Shown here: positions 33,758-43,068 of the stretch, piece by piece
How the letters are laid out: every line of letters starts with the position of its first letter
Numbering within the stretch: the first letter of the stretch is position 1
Origin: Streptomyces sp. HB132
Lineage (GTDB): Bacteria; Actinomycetota; Actinomycetes; Streptomycetales; Streptomycetaceae
Reading direction: 5' to 3'
Length of the DNA: 64,000 nucleotides
NCBI RefSeq assembly: GCF_016909575.1
Contig: NZ_JAFBGA010000008.1
Coordinates: 343,137-407,136, forward strand
The notes under the pieces: generated by a model
Told to the model about the DNA's origin: nothing
Database searches by the model: none
What the model saw: only the letters and a program-made list of their open reading frames with translations
Made by a program: the position numbers and the translations under genes

Positions 33758-34558
33758 TCAGCCGCCGAGAGCACTGACCCGCTGCGCGAGGGTGATCAAG
33801 CTGGTAGCGATCCCCTCGACATCGGTTGTGTGCTTGCTCTGTAGAGCGGTCAGCTGTTGCTGCATGCCCGATATCTGCTGCTGGAGACCAGATACTGCCT
33901 GCTGGAGGCCTGCCATTTGATGCAGGGTGTCGAGTACATCCGTCCCGGCGACGTTCAGCTTGCCGTTGACTTCGACGTGACCGTCGAGCAGTGCAGCTCG
34001 TCCGTTGTCCGCGTGCGCGTACAAGCCGGTACCCTTCTTGACCGTTGCGACTACCCCGGTCCCGTCGTCGCAGGTACCATAAACGCCGTGGCCTCCAACG
34101 GAAAAGCTGACACCCACCACTCCACCGTGGTTGGAATTCAGGGACTCGCCACGAACTCCCTCGTCCGCCTCCGATCGGCCGTACACGCCGGTGCTGGTCT
34201 TGCTCAGTCCGACGACGCCTCGCCCCTTGTCGGCAACCCCCCATACGCCGTGACCTCCTTGCCCTGTGTGAGTACCGGCAATGCCGGATTTTCCGGTCTC
34301 GGACGACCAGCCCCTGACGCCATCGTTGTGGTCACTTACGCCGGTGACCCCGACGGCGTCCACACCCGCTTCACCGTGCCCCCAGACACCTGTGCCTGTC
34401 GACCGACCGTAGATGCCATTACCCAGTTGGCTGTTCACGCCCGCGACACCTGCCTGGCCCGGGGCTCTGCTTTCCCCGAGAACACCATTCCACTGTTCGC
34501 TGTCGCCTCTGACGCCGGGCGTTCCTGCGTCTGTCGCGGTGCCATTGATTGAAGCCAT
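33758..34558 (-). CDS. GVYG-repeat protein with C-terminal coiled coil
   Basis: About 266 residues. Residues 20-190 are built from short repeats around G-V-x-G (NGIYGRS, GTGVWGHGE, GVTGVSDHN, HGVWGVAD, TGVYGRSE, HGVYGTCD), each about 10-22 residues, like the beta-structured repeats of trimeric fibre and spore-surface proteins. Residues 205-265 form heptads rich in Leu/Gln (GLQQAVSGLQQQISGMQQQL), a likely trimeric coiled coil. There is no signal peptide or anchor, so how it acts is unclear. ATG 34558 has GGAAG in front. The DNA is less GC-rich than its neighbours, consistent with repeat bias or transfer. Confidence 0.72.
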   Translation of the reverse strand: MASINGTATDAGTPGVRGDSEQWNGVLGESRAPGQAGVAGVNSQLGNGIYGRSTGTGVWGHGEAGVDAVGVTGVSDHNDGVRGWSSETGKSGIAGTHTGQGGHGVWGVADKGRGVVGLSKTSTGVYGRSEADEGVRGESLNSNHGGVVGVSFSVGGHGVYGTCDDGTGVVATVKKGTGLYAHADNGRAALLDGHVEVNGKLNVAGTDVLDTLHQMAGLQQAVSGLQQQISGMQQQLTALQSKHTTDVEGIATSLITLAQRVSALGG

Positions 34559-34735
34559 CACGCACTTCCTTTCCAGAGTTCTCGGAGATTGAAATCCTCA
34601 TGGGAAACACTTCGAATGTCTAAGCGTTGAAGCGTGATGGGCAAGGGTGAGGAGAAGTCGGCCCCATCCATGAGGAGTTCGATGCCAGAAGCGATGACTG
34701 CTAGCGCTTGGCTAATTCAAGTAGAGCGCTAAGCG

Positions 34736-34987
34736 CTACGACTCGCATCCCCAGAACATCATGCCGAGGCTGACGATGATGAGGTGCCGGGCGGCTGTAG
34801 TTGATTTCCATCCGTGACAGCCGCGTGAGGCCGTGTTCACCAAGGCGGGCGTCTTGACCGGACTACGGTCGATGGCTTTCGCAGGCGGCTCCCGGTCGCG
34901 CACCTCGGCCTCGCTGAGGGCGAAATGACGTCCGATTCCGCCCAGAGAGTTCGACCGGGCCCTGGGCGCCGTCGGTGTCGACCACAC
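34736..34987 (-). pseudogene. IS5-type transposase remnant
   Basis: An 83-codon frame contains AIDRSPVKTP and RGCHGWKSTTAARHLIIVSL, which align by eye with the IS5-family DDE region (ID-S-VKT ... RG--AGKK--GRKRH--VD-LG). The catalytic context is damaged and the rest of the transposase is missing. The surrounding 34559-35124 stretch holds no other gene; 34561-34740 is relatively AT-rich and includes the repeat-protein promoter region. Confidence 0.45.
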
Positions 34988-35124
34988 ATCCGAGATCTAC
35001 CCCGGCACCGTCCATGGGTACACCATGTCGGACACAGGGACGGGGAGGGTCCGGCGACCGTAGCCGCTGCGGCGGTGCGGCTGACTGCGCCGCACCGCCG
35101 CAGCGGGTCAAGACAGCTACGCCG

Positions 35125-36132
35125 TCACGGTGCCGTCGCCATGTCGAAGACGTGGATGTGGGCGTTCGCCGGCAGGACCACGAAGTCGACCGTCCTGTCC
35201 GGATCCAGCGGGATCGAGTTCGCGAAGACCCGGTACTTCACCGTGGCGTTGCCGTATCCGTCCGGGCGGTTGCGCCCGTCGGTCGACTTCACCAGCGTCG
35301 CTCCGTGTGCGTCCGCCGGGTCGAAGGACCAGTTGGGAAAGCCGAACGTCCCGGTGCTGGACGACCCGTCGGTGTAGTAGACGCTGGCGTTGCCCGTCGC
35401 ACCGCTCGTGACGCCCGAGCCGAGGAAGACGAGTGAGCTGCCCTTCCCCGCGAGCTTCACCGCCTGTCCCGAGGCTGCCACGTTGTCCTTGGTGCCGGCC
35501 GCCACGTCGGGCCAGGTCAGCTCGGCTCCCAGGGCTTCGACCTTCGTCCCGCGGGCCAGGCCGACCGCCGCCAGCTTCTGCGCCGAGAAGCTGTTGCCCT
35601 CACCGTCGTAGTCGCCCGGCCCGGTGTCGGATTCATCGGTGACGGCCACGTTGTTGTACGCCGCCGCCAGGCTCGCCTGCGGTGCCCCGGCGCGTTCGGT
35701 GCGGGTGCCGGTTGCCGTGCCCCGGCCGTCCCCGCCCTTGTAGGTCGCGGTGGCCGTGAACGTACGGAGGACGAAGCCGGGGCGCTTCTCCGGGACCTGG
35801 ATCCGGAACGACACGTCGGCCGAGGCGCCGCTCGCGAATGAGCCGTCCACGCTGAGCACGGCCGGCTGGACGGCCCAGCCCGTCGGCCCGGCGAACGCGA
35901 CCTGGAGTGAACGGAGCCGCTGGGGACCGGCGTTCTTGACGGTGACCTTCACGGTGGAGATGGCGGGCCCGTCGAGGTCCACGGGGGAGATGCTCACCTC
36001 GGGTGCGGCGGCCTCGGTCGTGGTCGCGGCGGGGGCGGCCGTCGCCTGGACGGGGAGGAGGGCGGTCGCCCCGGCCGCCGTGACCGCCACCGCCAGGGAT
36101 CTGAGCCGGCCGATGCGTCGTGCTGGTCTCAT
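35125..36132 (-). CDS. Secreted protein with NEW3-like domain
   Basis: 335 residues. A signal peptide (basic start, LAVAVTAAGATALLPVQATAAPA) is cleaved near residue 33. Residues 45-140 form an Ig-like NEW3/NPCBM-associated domain (VSISPVDLDGPAISTVKVTVKNAG, GWAVQPAVLSV, VPEKRPGF), common in glycoside hydrolases as a linker. Residues 150-335 (AAAYNNVAVTDESD onward) look like a beta-sandwich module found behind such domains. No catalytic domain is seen. It lies 64 bp from the GH109-like gene and is read the same way, so it may help that enzyme at its glycan target. Confidence 0.7.
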   Translation of the reverse strand: MRPARRIGRLRSLAVAVTAAGATALLPVQATAAPAATTTEAAAPEVSISPVDLDGPAISTVKVTVKNAGPQRLRSLQVAFAGPTGWAVQPAVLSVDGSFASGASADVSFRIQVPEKRPGFVLRTFTATATYKGGDGRGTATGTRTERAGAPQASLAAAYNNVAVTDESDTGPGDYDGEGNSFSAQKLAAVGLARGTKVEALGAELTWPDVAAGTKDNVAASGQAVKLAGKGSSLVFLGSGVTSGATGNASVYYTDGSSSTGTFGFPNWSFDPADAHGATLVKSTDGRNRPDGYGNATVKYRVFANSIPLDPDRTVDFVVLPANAHIHVFDMATAP

Positions 36133-36196
36133 TGGTTGCTCCTTCGGGTGACAAAGCGACTGAGTGACTGAGCGACCGGCGGTCCGGGCCGCCGGG

Positions 36197-37645
36197 TCAG
36201 GAGACCGGCGGCATGTCCGTGCTGCGGGAGTCGAGGCCGGAGCGGAGGTTGACCCAGCTGCCCCGGGTGAAGTCCGGGACGGAGACCGGACGGCCTTCCT
36301 TTTTCAGGGACATGACACTCAGGGGGACCGGTGCGCACCAGGAGGCCGAGTCGTACACGTCGATGTCGGGGACCAGCCCCGCGCGCATCAGCTGCACCGT
36401 CCGCCACTGCAGGATGTAGTCCATGCCGCCGTGGCCGCCGTTCTCGGCTTCGTCGCCGAGCTCCTTCCACAGCCAGTGGTCGAACTCCTTGCGGTACGCG
36501 TCGAAGTCCCGCCAGGAGTGGCCACCGTGGTCGGGCTCGACGTATATGCGTCCACCGGTCGCCGACGTACCCGCGTAGTCCTCGAAGATGCCGCGGCTGC
36601 CGGCGAGCGAGTTGATGCGGCTGTAGGGGCGGGGCGAGCTCACGTCGTGCTCGGCCCTGATGGTCCTGCCCTTGGCCGTCTCTATCGCGCAGCTGACCAG
36701 GTCGCCGTTGATGTAGGTCTCGCGCCACGAGGGGTGCGACTTGGGGACGAAGCGTTCCCGGTAGTCGGCGAGCCCCTTGGGCGCGGTCGCGGTGGCCTTC
36801 AGCGTCGTCATGCGGTCGCCGCGGTTGATGTCCATGGCGGCGGCGATCGGCGCGAGGCCGTGCATGGCGTAGAAGGAGGCGGTGCTGCGGGTGTGCCAGC
36901 GCCGGCGCCACGCGTCGGTGTAGTACGTGTCGGAGAAGAGCAGTTCACGCAGGTCGTGCAGATAGCCGCCGTGTCCGTTGGTGACGTCACCGAACAGGCC
37001 CTCGTGCGCCATCTTGAGCATGGCCAGCTCGTTACGGCCGTAGCTGCAGTTCTCCGACAGCATCAGGTTCCTGCGGGTGCGCTCCGAGGTGTCCACGAGA
37101 TCCCACAGTTCGCCGACCTCGGTCGCGATGGGCAGCTCGACGACGACGTGCTTCCCGGACAGGAGTGCGGCCTTGCCCTGTTCGTAGTGGAACTCCCAGG
37201 GCGTGGCGATGTAGACGAGGTCGATGTCGTCGCGTCGCAGCATCTTGGCGTACGCGTCCGCCGATCCGCCGTACTCCGCGGGGCGGGGTTTGCCGTCGCC
37301 CACCAGGCCGTCTGCCGTGCGCTTGGCGCGGTCGGCGCGGATGTCGCAGACGGCAGTGACGACGCAGCCGGGGATGACGGACCAGCCCGTTGTCATGCCG
37401 GAACCCCGGTTGCCGAGCCCGATCACACCGACCCGGACGGTCCTGTACTCCTCGAACGGCACGTTGATCATCGACTTCTGGCCGGGACGGCGGCCCGGGG
37501 CCGCGGTTTCCGCCCCCGCTGCCGACGGTGAGCCGCTCGTGGCCGCGGCCGCACCGGTGGCCGAGCCGAGGCCGGCCGCGACGGCTCCTGTGGCCAGCGT
37601 CCCTCCGAGCATCGAACGGCGTGAGAGGGCAGGAATTTCGGGCAT
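36197..37645 (-). CDS. Tat-exported Gfo/Idh/MocA protein of GH109 type (alpha-N-acetylgalactosaminidase-like)
   Basis: About 482 residues. Twin-arginine signal (LSRRSMLGGTLATG), then an NAD-binding Rossmann motif VGVIGLGNRGSGMTTGW, CDIRADRA, and the GH109-defining blocks VYIATPWEFHYEQGKAALL and ENCSYGRNELAMLKMAHEGL, with GGYLHDLRE and RGDRMTTLK. GH109 enzymes remove alpha-GalNAc by an NAD-dependent redox mechanism, with the cofactor bound before Tat export. ATG 37645 (GAGGAG nine bases before) puts the signal at the N-terminus; the frame to 37720 is not needed. It probably forms a unit with the NEW3 protein. Confidence 0.88.
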   Translation of the reverse strand: MPEIPALSRRSMLGGTLATGAVAAGLGSATGAAAATSGSPSAAGAETAAPGRRPGQKSMINVPFEEYRTVRVGVIGLGNRGSGMTTGWSVIPGCVVTAVCDIRADRAKRTADGLVGDGKPRPAEYGGSADAYAKMLRRDDIDLVYIATPWEFHYEQGKAALLSGKHVVVELPIATEVGELWDLVDTSERTRRNLMLSENCSYGRNELAMLKMAHEGLFGDVTNGHGGYLHDLRELLFSDTYYTDAWRRRWHTRSTASFYAMHGLAPIAAAMDINRGDRMTTLKATATAPKGLADYRERFVPKSHPSWRETYINGDLVSCAIETAKGRTIRAEHDVSSPRPYSRINSLAGSRGIFEDYAGTSATGGRIYVEPDHGGHSWRDFDAYRKEFDHWLWKELGDEAENGGHGGMDYILQWRTVQLMRAGLVPDIDVYDSASWCAPVPLSVMSLKKEGRPVSVPDFTRGSWVNLRSGLDSRSTDMPPVS

Positions 37646-38579
37646 GGCGAGACACTCCTCGATACGTGACCGGCAGCACTGGCGGGGACGACTCTGGCCG
37701 TGACGCCAGTTGCATGTCAATAGATGCTCGAAAGAACGGTGTTACGAACAAAATCAAGCATTCGGCTGCGGTGCGGCAGTGCCGTCCATCGCGGGGGCGG
37801 AACTCGTGCACTACGTGGTGAATTGCGTGAGTCCGTTCGCCTCTGGTGCACCCTTTCGGCGTGCTCGCGCGCATCGCGGAACCGCACCGACTGCGGCGTC
37901 GGTGATGGTCACGATCGGCGCCTCCGCACTACCGGGACCCGGCCACTCCAGCGGACCCGACACTGTTCCTCGTGACAGCGGGTGGTGCGCAGGCCGGACG
38001 CCGGGGGCGGGGACCGGCTCCGACGCACCCGTAGCCGCGGAGGGCCGGGGAAGGGACCGGCGGGCGGCGCAGTTGGGCCGTGCCCGCGCCGGCCACGGGC
38101 CCTGCGCGTTCTCGGCTTCGGCGCTGACGTATGTGGCGAAACGGCCGAGGGCGGTGCCGTGGCATCGGATCCGAGCCTCGTGGAGCGCCGATTTTCAGTG
38201 GCCGGGGGTCACCACTCCAACGGCGATCCGGTGCCTGCCGCGACGGACGTCGCAGGCGCCCGGCCCCGGTAGAGGGCGCGTCCGTCCAGGACGTGCGGCT
38301 CCGTGGGGCATGGTGTTCCGGTCGGCGGGGCGGGAGTACGCGCTGCGCGCGGATCGAACCCTCCGGGGTGGTCATCCACGACGCGAGCAATATCGCGGGT
38401 CCGCTTCGCGAGGGAGCCCGGCGCACTTTTCGCCGCGGCCCGCCCCGCGGCTGCCGTCGACGTCGTGTCGACCGCGCCCGCCCCGCCCGGCCCGCACGCA
38501 CGGTCGGCCCCGGGACGGCATGGGGCCGACCGTCAGCGCGTCCGACCTCCTTGATCTCCTCTCCTGCGGACCGGTCGGC
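37646..38579. other. Long intergenic stretch without a recognisable gene
   Basis: About 930 bp. Open frames exist on both strands but they are Arg/Pro/Gly-rich with no motif, as expected of random GC-rich DNA. The left end holds the promoter region of the GH109-like gene and is less GC-rich around 37700-37770. I see no repeat, tRNA or IS end. Confidence 0.5.
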
Positions 38580-38804
38580 TCAGGCCGCTGTGTACCGGTG
38601 GGCCGCGGTGCCTTCCCAGGTGATGAGGGCCCGGCTGTCGAGGACCCGCTCGGGGTCCTCGAGTCCGGCGTCGGCGAGGAAGGCGATGAGTTCCTGGTCG
38701 CTGTGCGCGATCCCGAGGCGTTCTTCGCGACCGTTGATGTGCACCGTGACGAGCCGTCCCCCGGACGGGCTCGGTGAGTGGATGACTATCGGGGCGTTTG
38801 CCAT
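38580..38804 (-). CDS. Small conserved hypothetical protein (74 aa)
   Basis: The protein begins MANAPIVIHSPSPSGGRLVTVHI and continues with GIAHSDQELIAFLADAGLEDPE and ALITWEGTAAHRY. This layout (a short beta hairpin, then LAHxxxDLxEFLRxAGL and IEWxG) is that of a small soluble family common in Streptomyces, of unknown function. It is a stand-alone gene. Confidence 0.65.
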   Translation of the reverse strand: MANAPIVIHSPSPSGGRLVTVHINGREERLGIAHSDQELIAFLADAGLEDPERVLDSRALITWEGTAAHRYTAA

Positions 38805-38922
38805 GGTCCAATTTTTTCCCAGCTCGACGGGGCGCGCTCCGTGTTCTGCTCCATACGCGTTACGGCGCCCGACCTCCGTGGACGAATCCGCCGCCCGGAG
38901 GCCGACGGGCTCCCGGGGTCTT

Positions 38923-40974
38923 TCATTTCGCGCCCGGACCTCGTGACGAGGTGTGTGCCGTGGTGTGCCCGGCCTCGTTCGGAGGCTCTCCGCGGCGGAC
39001 CGAGCCGGGGGCACGGGCGATGGGCCGACGAGTGCCGGTTGCGGAGGAGAGCTGCCAGGGGACGCTGGTCACGGTGACACCTGGAGTGAAGAGCAGACGG
39101 CTCTTGAGCCAGAAGGCGGTCTGGTTGTGGAGGAGGTTCTCCCACCAGTGGCCGGCGACGTACTCCGGGATGAAGACGGCGATCACGTCATGAGGTCCGT
39201 CACGGCGGACCGAGCGCACGTACTCGACCGCCGGTCTGGTGATCTCCCGGTACGGCGAGCGAAGCACCCGGAGAGGCACCTGGATGTCGAACTCGTTCCA
39301 CTGCCTGCGCAGAGCGGCCAGGGACTCCTGGTCGACCGCGACGGTGAGCGCTTCGAGGTGGTCGGGCCGGAAGGCGCGGGCGTAGGCGAGGGCTCTGAGG
39401 GTCGGCCGGTCGAGCCTGACGACGAGCACGACGGCCAGGACCCGCGTGGGCGGGACGCTGTCCTGCCGCGGATCGGTCACGGCGAGTTCCGCGGAGGTCC
39501 TGTCGTACTGCCGGCGGATGCCCCGCATCATCAGCCACAGGACGGTCGCGGCGACGACGGCCAGCCACGCCCCCTCGGTGAACTTGGTGGCCAGCACGAT
39601 GACCAGAACCAGCCCGGTGACGAGGGCCCCGGTGGAGTTGACCGCCCGCGCCAGGTGATGCCGACGGCGCTGCACGTGGTCGGTCTCGGTGAGCAGTCCG
39701 CGGTTCCAGTGCCGGACCATCCCGGTCTGGGAGAGGGTGAAGGAGGTGAAGACGCCGAGGATGTAGAGGTGGATCAGGCTGGAGACGTCGGCCCGGAAGC
39801 CGTACAGCAGGAGCCCGGCGACGACTGCCAGGGCGATGATGCCGTTGGAGAAGACGAGCCGGTCGCCGCGGTTGTGCAGCTGACGCGGAAGATAACTGTC
39901 CTGGGCGAGGATCGAGGCGAGCAGGGGGAAGCCGTTGAAGGCGGTGTTCGCCGCGAGGATCAGGATCAGGGCCGTGACCGCCTGGATGTAGTAGAAACCG
40001 AAGGTGGTCGAACCGCCGAACACGGCCGCGGCGAGCTGTGCGATGACGGTGCGCTGGGTGTGGCCGGCGCAGTCGGTCAGTCCGGTCAGCCGGCACGCGT
40101 CGTCGGCGATGTGCACGTCGGTGATGATCGCGAGTGTGGTCACGCCCGCGAACAGGACCACAGCGATGACACCCATGGCGGCGAGCGTGTTGGCGGCGTT
40201 GCGCGCCTTGGGCTTCCGGAACGCGGACACCCCGTTGGAGATCGCCTCCACGCCCGTCAGCGCCGTGCAGCCGCTGGAGAAGGCGCGGAGCACCAGCATC
40301 ACCAGCGCGAGCCCCGCCAAACCCTGGTCGCCCGCCTGCGGGGTGATGCCGTACCGCGCGCTCTCAGCGACCGGGGCGTCCCCCAGGACGTAACGCAGCA
40401 GCCCGGTGCCGATCATGATCAGCACACCGCCGATGAAAAGGTAGGTGGGAGCGGCGAACAGCCGGCCCGACTCCCGCAGGCCCCGAAGGTTCAGCGCGGT
40501 GAGCAGGGCCACGAAGCCGAGCGCCATCAGCACGCGGTACTCCGCCAGGGAAGGCAGCGCGGAGATGATGTTGTCCACCCCGGAGGCGACGGAGACCGCC
40601 ACGGTCATCACGTAGTCGACCAGCAGCGAGGCCCCGACGACCAGACCGGCGGAGGGGCCCAGGTTGGCCGAGGCGACCGCGTACGATCCGCCCCCGCTCG
40701 GGTAGGCGTGGACGACCTGCCGGTAGGAGAGCACCACCACCGTCATCAGCGCGACGACGGCGGCCCCGATCCACGGGGTGAAATGCAGGTAGGCCAGTCC
40801 ACCCAGGGTGAGGACCAACAGGATCTCCTGGGTGGCGTAGGCCACGGAGGACAGCGGGTCGGACGCGAAGATCGGCAGGGCGAGCCGCTTGGGCAGCAGC
40901 GTCTCACCCAGTTCCTCACTCCGCCGGGCACGCCCGATGACCAGACGCTTGACGATCTCGATAGCCGTCGGCAC
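38923..40974 (-). CDS. APC-superfamily permease, KimA-like potassium importer
   Basis: 683 residues. About 12 membrane segments follow the N-terminal motif LPIFASDPLSSVAYATQEIL, which is characteristic of the KimA (YdaO) branch of the amino-acid/polyamine superfamily. A cytoplasmic C-terminal domain of about 180 residues (from VLAVVLVVRLDRPTLRALAYAR) ends with PEYVAGHWWENLLHNQTA, also a KimA hallmark. KimA imports K+ with protons and in Bacillus is shut off by c-di-AMP. The disordered, Arg/Pro-rich last 40 residues are probably species specific. Confidence 0.8.
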   Translation of the reverse strand: MPTAIEIVKRLVIGRARRSEELGETLLPKRLALPIFASDPLSSVAYATQEILLVLTLGGLAYLHFTPWIGAAVVALMTVVVLSYRQVVHAYPSGGGSYAVASANLGPSAGLVVGASLLVDYVMTVAVSVASGVDNIISALPSLAEYRVLMALGFVALLTALNLRGLRESGRLFAAPTYLFIGGVLIMIGTGLLRYVLGDAPVAESARYGITPQAGDQGLAGLALVMLVLRAFSSGCTALTGVEAISNGVSAFRKPKARNAANTLAAMGVIAVVLFAGVTTLAIITDVHIADDACRLTGLTDCAGHTQRTVIAQLAAAVFGGSTTFGFYYIQAVTALILILAANTAFNGFPLLASILAQDSYLPRQLHNRGDRLVFSNGIIALAVVAGLLLYGFRADVSSLIHLYILGVFTSFTLSQTGMVRHWNRGLLTETDHVQRRRHHLARAVNSTGALVTGLVLVIVLATKFTEGAWLAVVAATVLWLMMRGIRRQYDRTSAELAVTDPRQDSVPPTRVLAVVLVVRLDRPTLRALAYARAFRPDHLEALTVAVDQESLAALRRQWNEFDIQVPLRVLRSPYREITRPAVEYVRSVRRDGPHDVIAVFIPEYVAGHWWENLLHNQTAFWLKSRLLFTPGVTVTSVPWQLSSATGTRRPIARAPGSVRRGEPPNEAGHTTAHTSSRGPGAK

Positions 40975-41154
40975 GCCGCGATCGTAGACCGGCTCCGCGC
41001 GGCAGCAGGGCTGGCGCGCAGCCGATGTGGGAGAACCCTCGAACCGAGGACCCGGTTCGCGACGCGTCGGCGCCGTTCGCGTGGTGACCCACGTCCTGCC
41101 GTCGGACCCGGTGGGGGCGAGGAGCGGGGCACGATGGGCGGGTGTCGTGCAGAC

Positions 41155-41787
41155 CTACGGCTCGGCGACCGCCGGCGGCGGTGTCACGGACGGCTCGATG
41201 GTCGACCGGATGTATAGCCGTGTCGTGCCGGGCTCGAACTCGTGCATGAACAGGTCGATGCAGCGCTGAAGCTGTGCGCCTTCGGGGGTGTCGAGCCCCT
41301 CGGGGCAGAGGCCGGTCTTCCGCAGATCGTGGGAGAACGTCTCCGGCTCCGGCAGCCCGAGATGGGTGAACGTGGCAGCCGGACGGTAGTCCTTCTCCTC
41401 GACGAGGGTGTTTCCCAACATTTCTATGCCGTCCGGGACGAGTCGGTCCGCATAGGTCTGAGCTTCTTCGCTCGGCAGGACGAAGGAGAGCAGTCCCGTG
41501 TCGTAGCGCTGCCCGACCTTGTAGCCCGCGCGCCGGTCCGAGGCGTGTTCCGGGAAGCGGATACCCATCTGTCCGCCCATCCAGGCCGGGGTCGCTCCCT
41601 CTTCCCAGCAGCAGTTCATCTCCTGGTCGAGCAGATCCGACTCCGCGCGGTCGGCCATCCACCATACCGCGCCGACCACCGCGGCGGCGGCGCTGCAGAA
41701 CACCAGAGCGACTATGCCGAGGGCGACGGCCAGCGGAAGTGGTGGCTTGGGCTGTTCACCCTCGTTTTCATGAACGAGACTGTTCAT
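41155..41787 (-). CDS. Membrane-anchored hypothetical protein
   Basis: About 210 residues: a short polar N-terminus, one membrane helix (PLAVALGIVALVFCSAAAAVVGAVWWMA, residues about 18-45), then an extracytoplasmic domain with four Cys (CCWEEG, GLCPEG, QRCIDL) that could form disulfides. No family is recognised. ATG 41787 has GAGGA five bases upstream; the longer frame from 41799 is less likely. Stand-alone gene. Confidence 0.6.
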   Translation of the reverse strand: MNSLVHENEGEQPKPPLPLAVALGIVALVFCSAAAAVVGAVWWMADRAESDLLDQEMNCCWEEGATPAWMGGQMGIRFPEHASDRRAGYKVGQRYDTGLLSFVLPSEEAQTYADRLVPDGIEMLGNTLVEEKDYRPAATFTHLGLPEPETFSHDLRKTGLCPEGLDTPEGAQLQRCIDLFMHEFEPGTTRLYIRSTIEPSVTPPPAVAEP

Positions 41788-41989
41788 TCGAGTCCTCACC
41801 GCCTTTCCCGCTGCTCAGGAGCCGAATCTGCGCGATCGCCGTCACGCGCCGGCTCGTCCGGCTGCGGCAGAGGTGGATGATGAGGGGCGGACACGCCACA
41901 GATCGTAGCGGGGGACACCCGCGCACGACGAGGCGTCAGGTCGCGCCGCTTCCGTTGATCGATGGTGCGGCGCAGGCAGGCGAGGACAG

Positions 41990-42478
41990 GTGCCGATTCT
42001 TTCCACGGCCGAAGAAGTGGACGCGTGGCTGGCGGAAGCCGGGTGGTGCCCGGGCCGCGATGTCGGGGAAGGGGCGTCAGCAAGGGTGATTTCCACCGTT
42101 GTTGAGCGCTATCGTTCCTGTGGTGTGGAAATCGAACCTTCTGTGTCTGCTCTCGCCTTCATCCGGGAGCACGCGTTCCTCCGCGCCGTCATTGACACCG
42201 CACCGGAAAACCTCGTGATCTTCACGCCGCATCTCGTATTCAAGGGGGATGCCGAGGAAATCTCCGAACTCGCCGTAAGCCTCGGTGGGCGGCTTTTCCC
42301 AGTGGGGTATGACACGTATGACGGGTCCACCGTACTCGTGGACGACAACGGGCGATTCTTCTTTTCGCACCACACGGGGGCGTACTACCTCGGGCGTGAG
42401 AAACATGAGGCATTGATGAGCCTGATGAGCAGTGAGATGGAAGACGCGGAGGACCACTTCGTCCGACAGCGGGGCTGA
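41990..42478 (+). CDS. SUKH-3-type immunity protein
   Basis: 162 residues. The start LAEAGWCPGRDVGE and the pattern SALAFIREHAFLRAV, then LGGRLFPVGY and TVLVDDNGRFFFSHHTGAYYLG, match the SUKH-3 family, which neutralises toxins of polymorphic toxin systems. No toxin or secretion gene lies beside it, so it is an orphan immunity gene. GTG 41990 is the start used. GC content is lower than average here, consistent with transfer. Confidence 0.72.
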   Translation: MPILSTAEEVDAWLAEAGWCPGRDVGEGASARVISTVVERYRSCGVEIEPSVSALAFIREHAFLRAVIDTAPENLVIFTPHLVFKGDAEEISELAVSLGGRLFPVGYDTYDGSTVLVDDNGRFFFSHHTGAYYLGREKHEALMSLMSSEMEDAEDHFVRQRG

Positions 42479-43068
42479 CCCTCTCCCTGACGGCAGGTGC
42501 TTCGGTCGAGGTGCGGACCGCGGCCCAGGCTTGCCCTGAGCGCCTGGCGCGACGAGCCCGCTCCGTAGGAAGCAGTGCCCGCTGTCTGTTCCGTACGAAG
42601 CCGTGTCCCTCTGCAAAGGGACGTTGACCGCGCCGCGAAGGGACGCTGACCGCGCCGCGCACGGTCGCCCGGTGGGCCACATCCCCATCGGGACGACTAC
42701 CGCTACCGCCGAGGAGCCCAACTGCCCCCGATGCTGTCAGGGCGTGCTGCGTGCTCGCCCTCCTGCCCCGAGGAATTTGTGACGGCCCACGGCTTCGAAG
42801 AGCTGGTAGGCGAGCACGGCTCCTTGGTCGAGCAGGGCCTGCTGCGGTTGACGATCGGCGACTACGTCGCAGTCGGCCGCATGTACCCGTCGACCCCGCC
42901 GTCCTGTTCGTCAAGGGCAGCGCCGACCTCTCCTCCCCGGGCCGAAGTGAGGTGAATGGCGTCCTCGGTGATCGTCGCCCGAGGTGGGAGTGGCAGCGTC
43001 GGGTGGCGTCGTCGTGGAACCCTCGGAGGGAGGGGGTGCGGCATCGCGCTCTGCGCGCCGGCTCTGGT
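42479..43068. other. Gap without a convincing gene
   Basis: 590 bp between the SUKH and P450 genes. Frames such as 42731-42955 (VGEHGSLVEQGLLRLTIGDYV) look partly coding-like, but they lack a ribosome site and shift frame near 42890. Possibly the remains of a decayed gene; nothing can be assigned. Confidence 0.4.

Noticed and set aside
37710..38777. 355-codon plus-strand frame in the long gap
   Set aside because: Arg/Pro/Ala-rich, no ribosome site and no recognisable fold; treated as non-coding.
38953..41217. 754-codon plus-strand frame
   Set aside because: Shadow of the KimA-like permease; highly acidic and Gly/Asp/Gln-rich without any domain.
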